From assembly GCA_029948255.1 (NCBI GenBank), contig JALIZF010001868.1, forward strand, positions 682,001 to 746,000: DNA of 64,000 nt, in the 5' to 3' direction. Position 1 is the stretch's first letter. Every line of letters starts with the position of its first letter. Origin of the DNA: Telmatactis stephensoni (Eukaryota > Cnidaria > Anthozoa > Actiniaria > Isophelliidae). The translations under genes and the position numbers were made by a program. Positions 54,320-64,000 of the stretch are shown in pieces. Below the pieces are notes generated by a model that searched no databases, was not told where the DNA came from, and was given only the letters and a program-made list of their open reading frames with translations.

Positions 54320-55553
54320 AATTACAAAGCCACTATTTTTTTCAAAACGAGATACTTCACTTTATAAAACAACAAGCACCTAGGTAAAAATAACTGTCAA
54401 TTAAAATGCCTTCATCAGATTGGTCGGGTTGTCGTTTATCATTGAGTCATTTACCCCCGTCTCAACAGTCCATCAATTAAGTTTTGTTTTTGAGGAATCT
54501 TGTAATGAATTCTAAAAGGAGACGTTCAGGAAACGTAACCGACGAGACGCGAGATAAATGCTACATGTTATCTGTAAAATTGAGCTAAACTGAGAAAAAC
54601 TGAACGAGCACCACATTTTTTCTCTGGTTTACGATGTCTTACGTGAAATTACCTGAACGCGATAGAATGATTAAATAAAAGAGAGCTCATTCATATTTTT
54701 GTTTTTCTGTCTGGGTATGACCATGGTTGAGTCATCATGTGCATAATCAGTGGACAGAGACGCTTGGCAACTCACTCATAAATAATCGATAATGACATTG
54801 AGATTTGAACTATGAGTAATCCTCTCAACTCGCATTTCAAAACTACATTTTAAAAGATTAAATAACTTTGAGCATTTTTGAAATCCTAGCTCAACTGCTA
54901 ATTATATCCGTTGACTGTACATTCTCAGTAGAAGAGTTCAGAAATTTACAAGTCAAATTTCATTCATATCCAACTGTCAAATGGTCGAAATATCTAGAAG
55001 TTGATTCGTATCGTTTTTGGAGAGTTATGCATTCTTTTTGCATTAGGTTGGAATATTTTAGATGCAGGACCAGATCTGTAAAATGAGTCCCGGACTGTGA
55101 CTACTTGAACTCTGGGACTTCAAAGCATGAAAAAGTCAAAGAAATTGCTGGGAAAACCCATTGGCCTCACCACACACACCACATCAAGGCACTCAGTACA
55201 CCAGGAATACAGACCAAAGAAGATCCCAGACAACTACATAGAACTCATCTTTTTCTTTTATTTTTTACATCAGTTTGTCCAGAGGACAAAATAAACAATA
55301 TTTACAACCTAATTTATGCAACAAAATTTGACATGCCTTGCATATTAATTTCTTCCAATTTTCATACAAAAAATTATCATTCATATATATTTGCACATAA
55401 ATGTCTTTATTTTCGAAAATCAAGTTAGCTTCAGTGCTGCGCTGAAAGTCCTTGATTTTGATTTTGATGAATGTTCAATTTTCCTAAATACCGGGAAATG
55501 CTCCCGATCTGTCGATTGATAACTTAATATACATAATATCTATATTCTATGGA
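54320..55553. other. Intergenic and 3' flank of KLF gene
   Basis: No supported gene. The minus-strand AATAAAGACA (plus-strand TGTCTTTATT near 55401) is a likely poly(A) signal about 150 bases after the KLF stop. Confidence 0.4.
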
Positions 55554-56662
<1,109 letters not shown>

Positions 56663-56757
56663 TTTCGGGAGCTTTTGCACGTTGCTGATTTCATGTCTCG
56701 GTAAGCTGCACAGCTCGAGACTTCGACCAGGCCGCTGATATTCTTGAAATTTCCTGT

Positions 56758-56769
56758 CCAATGATTGGC
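56758..56769. promoter_or_regulatory. Inverted CCAAT boxes
   Basis: CCAATGATTGGC holds CCAAT on both strands, 96 bases upstream of the KLF start codon. It is a plausible promoter element for the minus-strand gene. Confidence 0.4.
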
Positions 56770-56826
56770 TAAAAAGACAATTAATCTGTCAAGCGCTCTG
56801 TCATAGCATTCGAAAGGCTTTTCGAT

Positions 56827-56836
56827 CCTTATTTGG
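56827..56836. promoter_or_regulatory. CArG box (SRF site) upstream of KLF
   Basis: CCTTATTTGG is a perfect match to the CC(A/T)6GG consensus, about 165 bases upstream of the KLF ATG. SRF sites drive immediate-early KLF/EGR genes in vertebrates. Confidence 0.5.
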
Positions 56837-56867
56837 ATGCGACGAAAATAGAAACGTGCTGGCTTGG

Positions 56868-56875
56868 TATAAAAG
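56868..56875 (+). promoter_or_regulatory. TATA box facing away from KLF
   Basis: TATAAAAG, with TCATTCTAGTTAG about 20-25 bases downstream, reads to the right, away from the KLF gene. No coding gene follows for 5 kb, so it is either chance or the promoter of a divergent noncoding transcript. Confidence 0.3.
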
Positions 56876-56889
56876 CGGGGCAAACTCAT

Positions 56890-59800
56890 TCTAGTTAGTC
56901 ATTCACGAATGAACCACAGGGCGAGTTAGGTCATCGAAGAGCGGGAAAAACACGAGTCATCGCTAAATAAAGATTGCCATATCAATTTGTTATCATCGGG
57001 CAAATTCTAGGGTCGTAAACAAGTTTCAAAATAATGCTCTATTCGTGTACTTTGGACTCGATATTCACACAAATTTCATTCTATTTTATGGTTTTAAAAT
57101 GTATATATATTTATCGGTAAAATTCTCAACAAAGACTCCGAAATTGTTGACGAGCTTGTAACGCCGAACTGCACGGGAAATCAAAACAGACTAATTTTTG
57201 TATACAAAGTATGATTCAGTCTACGTTGGACTCCAAGAATTTCTTTTATTTTATGGCTCTTCAAAAACACTGCCAATATAAAACTACGAACAGCTGGTCT
57301 GGTTTTATTTAATAAAAACTCCATATTTCCGAATTATTTCAAAGCTTATTTACAAATAAAAAATATTGAAGTTTAGCAAGACAAGCGGTCCATCAATTTG
57401 TAGATTCTGTTTTCCTGATCTGGTTGTCCTTATTTAGGAATATTCTGAATTGTGTAGCTTTACCCCTGGCTTGCCTATCATCCAACGATTTCCTGATAGA
57501 TGGAAATGACGCTGTACGAGCCGATCATTAATGATTTACCTAATGTATTTATTCTTACTTTCCGAATTTTGATCATCCTTCGCTTTTGAAAGACTCCTCA
57601 GCTATTTTCAAAGTAATTTAAAGAGCTATAAAAATAGGTTTAAAAAGTGAAAGTGCTCGGGACGCCTGTAGAAGCGGAAACTGATCGCTCACTTTTCATT
57701 TCAATGGTGAATAAATTCCAGACCAAATTAAGCCGCAGATATGAATTTGAAATCGAAGCGTAAATATCTAAAAACCCTGTCCAATCGAACAGCTCGTAAT
57801 TCAAATCCGTTGTGTATTTAAGGATTTAGAGAAAGGGTCTTGCAAACTAAAACTTGAAAAAGCCGGCACCATCGCGTATTGTATTAGTCTGTACGCGTGG
57901 TCATAATAACCTAATTGTAATTTAAAATTATTCTACTATTTACCAAAAGCTTAAGTTAGAAATTGGAAAAGCTTTTGAAATTCTAAATGGACAAATGAAC
58001 TTCCCTCCTGGCTTCTAAAGCATTGTGAGTTGTGTTTTGATAGCCCGGCGCGCATTTCAGCCTAAAGCCAAATCTCCCCCGCTGGGGTAGGCTGAGTGCA
58101 TTGATCCTGAACTTTCCGTCTCAAAATATTGAGATAAAAGCTTTTGATTTCTCGTAAGTTTGGCTGAAATAACTTGATTTTTTTAGGAAATATATTTAAA
58201 TTGAATATGTATTGACATGAAATTATGCAAGAGAAAGTTGATGGATCGATATGACAAAAATAAAAGTAGTGTACTGAAATAGACAAATAGTTATTTTTCA
58301 AGACATCGCGCCTTGCACCTGTTCATTTGTAAGAATTGAATTTAAAATGAGATTTCTATGCACCACCCCCTGAAAAGTGGCTAAGCTCAGAGTACGTGGC
58401 ATTTTTTAAATCTCTTTACTCTACAAGTTGATACAGGTATTTAGGAATCAGTTTTGATTCTAAACAGAAGGAGTAAACAACAAGTTGAACTATGACTCAA
58501 TTCTTTCGAGAAGAACCAAACAACAAATATATTATCGCATCTAAAAAATTAATTCAATTGAAAATATAGGTGAAAATCGCTTATCTAAACATCAGTCTGG
58601 GAAATAGTGGCATTAACTTTTGTATTGAGCCTCTTTACGCTAAATTGGCTTTTGTCCCAGTTTCTTAATATTCAAATAGCTTGTCTTGCATTGAACTGGC
58701 TTTCTCTGTTGGACTGACTTTTATAGCATTAAACTGGCTTTTGTCCTGCATTTTGTGGCGCCTTTGGGCCTTGGATAGAGATCAATCTTTTCAGAGATGA
58801 ATCAAGGAAACTTTGACCCGGCACAATCTATCATATCCCGTCCAAAAATAACATAGGATCGGGTCATTCATTTGGAATAATTTCTTGGTGTTTGTGAATC
58901 CATTTTTCAAAATTAAGAAGGTTTGACCCATCAGGGGTTCGTAAGTCTACGAGACTGTAATGTCTGGAACTAGAAGCCCTGCCAATATAAAGATTGCCGT
59001 GGTCTAAAGAGATGATCAATTATTCTCGAAGCTGTCAGTGTTTTGATTTCAAATGAAACCAAAAAGAAAATACTTGTTTAATTATAATTTCAATATTACA
59101 AAATTAAACAAATATGTCGACGATCGCGCGAGTTTCCGCATTGTCAGCAGTTAATACTCCTATATTCTAAAATGAACACATGTTTCGTACATTTTCGCTC
59201 ATTTTGTCTTTTACCTTCATCGCATTTAATTAACGTTGATATTGGCTTTACGTCAAGGTCAGTTTTGCTCTTCTATTCCACGAGGCAATAAATTACCTTA
59301 CGTTCCAAGCTACAGAATTTGTAATTGCATTGTTTTGTTAATTTTCAAATCTAATATATGACCAAGAGTCACCAGACTAGAAAAGTGTCACCGCGCGCTT
59401 TTTAGGTCAAAGTGCTTTATCAGACGTTTTACATGTGACTCAATGATACAATCAGTCAAAGTATAACAATGTTGTTTACTAAGGTTTCGATGCTGAAAAG
59501 ATAATAACATTATTTTTAACAAAGTAAAATTTGACCCAGATTGAAGTTGGAATATATTTAAAGATAATCCCTAACTCAGCTTTTTTATCTAATTCATTCA
59601 AAATGATCCTTGAAAGTGACACGACAAAGAATTTTAACGTTCAAATTAAATTTGATGAATGACTTTAATTTATGCTACTGATTCACAAAGCATTTTTGAA
59701 CACAAATGTATTCAGCGTTCGAGAATTTTTCTTACTGCGATTGACGTAAAAGCCATTCAAACGCATAGATGAAACAGGATACTGCGCCCTGTACATGTGT

Positions 59801-59975
59801 TTTGAGATAATTATAGACATTATTAATATTTTGCGGCAGGAAAACGAGTAACAGATCAAATTTGAAACGGATAGTATGCTATGAATTTTTTTTAAAAGAC
59901 ACGAATGATATTTTTTATTTTAATTGACGATTTTGCCCCACTGGTTCAAAAACAAGTGGCATGGGGAACACTGTG
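56890..59975. other. Intergenic, nothing recognised
   Basis: Three kilobases of AT-rich DNA with no supported gene, RNA or clear palindrome. 58620-58750 contains three or four loose copies of (T/A)TTGAACTGGCTTTTGTC-type words, a decayed minisatellite. Confidence 0.35.
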
Positions 59976-59981
59976 TTAAAG

Positions 59982-60048
59982 TGCCTCTTCTTCTTCTTCT
60001 TCTTCTTCTTCTTCTTCTTCTTCTTCTTCTTCTTCTTCTTCTTCTTCT
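59982..60048. repeat. CTT microsatellite
   Basis: About 22 uninterrupted CTT units. The poly-Leu frame across it is an artefact. Confidence 0.95.
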
Positions 60049-60819
60049 CCGTTGCCCAATAGAGGCTTTATTATGCAATCACGTGACAGCAAGCCATGTT
60101 GGATGGCAGAACAAAAGAGTGTGTGTCCCTGTGGATTGCACTGATTCTTTTAATTAATGTGAAACTTTTTACAAAGCCTTCGCCTTGTGAAAGGTTTCCG
60201 TTTTATAGAGCTTTTTAGACCACAACGTTCACGGTCCTTGCGTCTAACAGAGGTATATCCGTCTTAAAAAGTTGTCCCTTTTATAGAGGTTTCAAATATT
60301 TCTCAATTGACGTCTTGTATCCGTTGGCTTCAGTTTTGGGACTGTTTACAGCAGCTGGAGTGACTCCGCCTGTTAGCGCTTGTCTAGCCTGACAGAGACG
60401 TGATTTCTGAACGCTTCAGAAGCTGAGAAGGTTACGAGCAGTCAAACGTTTCAAGAGTGCCCAATTGACATGAACCAATACTGGTCATTGTTATCACATA
60501 TAAAACAATAGCAATGAATGTACTAGAGATACTTAATCAACTGTAATCAAAATAGAGAGTAAGTGAAGCTAATTGCACTACCATCACAAACACCACTACA
60601 GAACTGAAACAATAACCAATAGGAATGAGTAACTTCAATTTCGATCGGATTTTCAAGCGAAAATGTGGCGGGAGGTTTATGCTAGAGTGGACTCGATAAT
60701 CCACATAAGCAATAAAGGCATCAATTAAGAGATCCAACGTTGTTTTCTATTGTTTTCTATTGTTTTTAGTGCCATTTTTAGACAGTAAATAGAATGATTT
60801 TATTTAAATGAAAAAATAA

Positions 60820-61205
60820 AGTGGTTTTCATTTGACCATGAAGGAATAGACAAACTAATAGTAGTAGCTAGGACTTTAAACCTATTGTTTTCTTTTATTT
60901 CTTATCAACTACTACAAACTAAATAGTCATTTTTCTTTCACGGTCAAATGAAAATCACTCTAGTACGCATAATAGTCAGTAGTAGACTCTAAACCTATTG
61001 CTTACTTTTGTTCTTTATCAACTACTACAAACTATATAGTTAGAGCGATTTTACATTTGACCGTGAAAGAAAAATGACTATTTAGTTTGTAGTAGTTGAT
61101 AAGAAACAAAAGAAAACAATGGCTTTAGAGTCCACTACCAACTATTAGTTTGTCTATTCCTTCATGGTCAAATGAAAACCACTCTATCTTTCTTTCAGGA
61201 TTTAA
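60820..61205. mobile_element. Compound MITE, AGAGTGATT family, copy 3
   Basis: Two or three copies of the family lie in opposite orientation: AAGTGGTTTTCATTTGACCATG at the left and CATGGTCAAATGAAAACCACT at the right, with an inner pair CAACTACTACAAACTAAATAG / CTATTTAGTTTGTAGTAGTTG and CACGGTCAAATGAAAATCACT. This looks like one copy inserted into another, giving a palindrome of about 370 bases. Confidence 0.8.
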
Positions 61206-62128
61206 ATGAGAATCACTTTACTACGCTTCCATACAAGTGCCTTGTAGTTTGGTTCGAGTGTTTTGAAAGTTTAGCCACATTTCCAGACATTTCTGTGACT
61301 TTAATTGATACTGAATTTGTTTTAAGTATCACTTTGTCTATTTTGAGATAGGCCTGTGAAAATATGCAAACTATGGCTGAGTCGTGTAGTTTATCATGTG
61401 GGCGTTCATTTATTTTTTATTTTTTCGTTTTTCCCCCAACTTTTATTACCATAAATTACCATAACTATTTACAAATGTACATAAAATATATCTAAAAGGT
61501 AAAGGATGCTCAGAATAACTTTGAAGCGAATCTAGCTGAGCATCCACATATATTATTAAAACAGGTATACAGCAGGTTGAAAGGATGAGAGGAATATAAG
61601 ACAAACACATGCACACAGACAAAGAAAAAATACAAATATTACAATATAAAAAGATACCAGCTGAAAACTAAGAATATATTTTAGTGGTGTTTAGGGGAAT
61701 GAAATATTGTTTCATGATATGACTCTAGCCACTGACAATTGGTTTGACTTTAGATTTGAAAGATTTTGGAGAAAGTTTTTTGAAATCTTCGATCATCTAG
61801 TTTATTCCAAGCCAGTAAAGGCTGAAAAATGTACGTTGATTTTACAATAATTTGTTCCAACAGAATTTATAAAGTAGGACTGCCTTGAAGCCAGCCTTGT
61901 ATTGTGTTGGTGTACAGAGGTGACAATGGCTAGACAACGATTATACATTCACGTCGTAACTACTTTTGCTTTTAATACTACAATTTGTCGGATATTATTG
62001 CCGACACATATGGTTTTATTAATAAAGGCTGCATTTTTGTGAATGTATTTAACACAATATTACACAAGCATCCCGCACTCGCTTTTAAATAAGAAAAATC
62101 TTGCAAATACAAAAACACTGTACATCAT
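61206..62128. other. 3' flank of esterase gene, nothing recognised
   Basis: No gene supported. A minus-strand AATAAAACC word (near 62013-62020) could serve as the poly(A) signal of the gene ending at 62129. Confidence 0.35.
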
Positions 62129-64000
62129 TTAAGGTCGAAACATCTCAAACAACAGTCGCTCAACTTCACGAAAAACCTCACCGTTGTAGTGAACCGGATC
62201 GGCGGGAGAAATTGTGCCTTGTGGATAAGCATCGCTGATTGGATAAACATCAATGATGTCAATTCCCGCCTCACACATGGCGGACGTGGCGAAAGCATTG
62301 TACAGTAAAATGCGCGGGAAAGTTAGAAACCTTCTCACATCTTTGTGTGGATTTGGAAACCTGTGTCTATTGATTGCTGTAGTTGTTTTCCATATAAGTT
62401 TTCCTTTGAATTTTCTATATTTTCCTGTCTTTGAGTCTATTTCTCCGTCTTTGACGATATGGATAAAATCTCTGATAAGGTTTTTGTAGGCTTGGAAACT
62501 AACAACAGCTGCAAAGTGGATTCCCCAGTTAAGAACAAGCACGCTGTTTTCGTCCATTGCGGGATCGTACAACACCTGGAACGATAAGGCACTCATGTGT
62601 TTACAAACACGACTAGTGCAACCATCAGTAGACTGAGACTTGGCGAGCGCCCTAACGCCCTTAACATTTGGCATCCATGCAATGTGAAGTGCTACTCCAC
62701 ACATCTGGGCTATATTTAGAACTTGTTCCGGTTTCTCAAGTTGTTTGGAATGATTTCAGTTCGAGTGTCATGGCAAATATAAAATGTTTCTTCGTGCAAG
62801 TGGCTTGCAGTATAAAGACAACTCAACTGACGTTTCGAGTCTTAGCCCTTCGTTTTAGCCCCTTTACTTAGACAAATGGCTAAGGCTTAAAGCGTCAGTA
62901 GTGTTAAAAATTCGTATGCCCGGGGGAGGGACTCCTATATACAAGAGGGCAGGGATGCTCGTCGTACCTTTAAGGGTTCACATGCAATCAGCGATTTTGT
63001 ACCTGAAATATTATTGAACTAACTGAGACTAAGCTCGTATCGTATTACCTTTTAGGGTGATTTTTTTTCCGTTAGCAAAATAACATACCGGAGATAAGTA
63101 TTGGTTACACGACCACATCAGTATTCATTGCTACAATAGATCATATTTAAATAAATGCAATTGATTGGTTTTTGAGTTGGTACCTTTTGGGGTAAAAATC
63201 ATGTGTTGCCACACCCACCTGGATATTAGACTCAGGTACCTTTTAGGGGTCATTTTCGAAATTTCCGACGAGCATCCCCGTCCTTTTTCGATTGGAGTCT
63301 TCAAGAATTTACAGGTTTCTAAGGAATATCAGCCTTACCCTTATTCACCATTCCGCAATTAGGGTTCCAGTTGAATTATGGAACGGTTTTGGGGGACGCC
63401 ACTTAATTTTAATTTGGAGCAAAGTGCTTGTAAACAATCGTAAACACCTGATCCTGGTAACTTTTTTCTTATTTATGCTCTCTTGTCTCATATTTGGTGA
63501 ACTGTACCTCATTTCTTTGTGAATTTTGGGAAATGTTGTGTCCACCAAAACAATCCCAACTGGAACTCTAATTTCGGAATGGCGAATCACGTGACCTAAA
63601 CTACCACAATCCTTTTGAAAATTCCTTTACATACTCAAATGTAAAAACTCCTTGGAGAATACCAAGAAAATACCGAAAAGGAGTCTAGAATTGTAGGTAT
63701 GAAACGTCTAAGGTTAAGGGTGTATTACGCATGCGTATTACCTCTCTGACGTCATCAAGGACTCGTTCTGGTTCATAATCCTTCCCATCAGGCAATGGCT
63801 CTCTATATGACGTCACACCATCGCCCCAGTACCCTCTCATGTTGTAGACCCAGTTGTAAATAGCTTTACATGAAGCGAATTCATGTGTACAGACTCCCAC
63901 ATATGGACCAGTTGTGAGGGATCCGTAGAATTGACGGGTTACCGAATCTCCGAAGAGGAACAGTGCCCCTTGCCCAGTGGTACTTCTCCGAAAATTCGTG
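62129..64000 (-). CDS. SGNH / PC-esterase-type protein, 3' exons (partial)
   Basis: Two exons are visible: from beyond 64000 to 63742, and 62575 to the stop at 62129 (GT-AG, phase 0). The right exon carries GALFLFGDSVTRQFYG, the GDS nucleophile block. The last exon carries DENSVLVLNWGIHF and, near the end, SPADPVHYNG, which gives the DxxH block. GDS plus DxxH is the signature of the GDSL/SGNH-like acyl-esterase fold found in NXPE, PC-esterase and trichome-birefringence-like proteins, many of which are Golgi or secreted enzymes acting on sugar O-acyl groups. The N-terminus and any signal or membrane anchor lie outside the window. The 43 codons upstream of 62575 in the same frame are read as intron because the splice at CCAG|GTG joins two family-like halves. 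Confidence 0.8.
62920..63305. mobile_element. MITE, GAGGGACTCC...GCATGCTCGT family, copy 2
   Basis: CCCGGGGGAGGGACTCCTAT with GGGATGCTCGTCGTACC at the left, and GACGAGCATCCCCGTCC with ATTGGAGTCTTC at the right, form inverted ends. ACCTTTAAGGG / CCTTTTAGGGG-type words lie within. It is in the intron of the esterase gene and related to 51165-51568. Confidence 0.7.
63340..63600. mobile_element. MITE, about 255 bp
   Basis: CCATTCCGCAATTAGGGTTCC at the left and GGAACTCTAATTTCGGAATGG at the right are inverted ends; CAGTTGAATTATGG / CCAACTGG continue. It lies in the same intron. Confidence 0.75.

Noticed and set aside
59924..60157. Frame with a poly-Leu run
   Set aside because: It is produced by the CTT microsatellite.
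62576..62704. Extension of the last esterase exon to 62704
   Set aside because: The frame is open, but splicing at CCAG|GTG joins the two exons in phase into a family-like sequence, whereas the extension has no counterpart I recognise.

Overview
The window is nuclear DNA of an animal, most likely an anthozoan and probably a stony coral. The evidence is spliced genes with GT-AG introns, a TPR-CHAT gene family of the kind expanded in corals, a large load of short palindromic non-autonomous transposons, Penelope-like retroelements, and a eukaryotic tRNA-Gly with a poly-T terminator. The species is not determined from sequence.

Layout. 1-14,100: a tandem duplication carrying two TPR-CHAT paralogs (2935-5686 and 11135-14004, both +) with related upstream segments. 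Both copies are broken by frameshifts as assembled. Between them lie a 1.2 kb fold-back and smaller palindromes. 14,300-16,800: MITE-like palindromes and a TCCG-type microsatellite. 16,815-26,589: two paralogous secreted M14 carboxypeptidase genes placed head to head. The minus-strand copy (22699 to 16815) appears to run, by phase-compatible splicing, into two further exons ending in a Pro-rich tract and a CAP-Gly-like domain. The plus-strand copy (24590-26589) ends after the transthyretin-like domain. 27,700-30,300: a Penelope-like fragment flanked by hammerhead-like motifs, then two MITEs.

30,664-34,972: a six-exon gene for an unrecognised basic protein, with a tRNA-Gly(GCC) gene antisense in its last intron. 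35,000-40,050: mostly palindromic elements. 40,097-41,131: an intronless class A GPCR (-). 41,370-54,320: a dense nest of mobile DNA, including a decayed Penelope-like element (45,471-48,930) that carries a 702 bp Mutator-type MITE with a 10 bp target duplication and sits inside the arms of an older palindrome. 55,554-56,662: a two-exon Kruppel-like factor (-), with a perfect CArG box upstream. 57,000-62,100: gene-poor. 62,129-64,000: the 3' exons of an SGNH/PC-esterase-type gene (-) that runs off the right edge.

The genes do not form one pathway. The functional themes are an immune-type CHAT family, paired extracellular carboxypeptidases, one receptor and one transcription factor. The most unusual item is the predicted carboxypeptidase/CAP-Gly fusion. 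All exon models rest on reading frame, splice signals and phase only. No transcript or database evidence was available.
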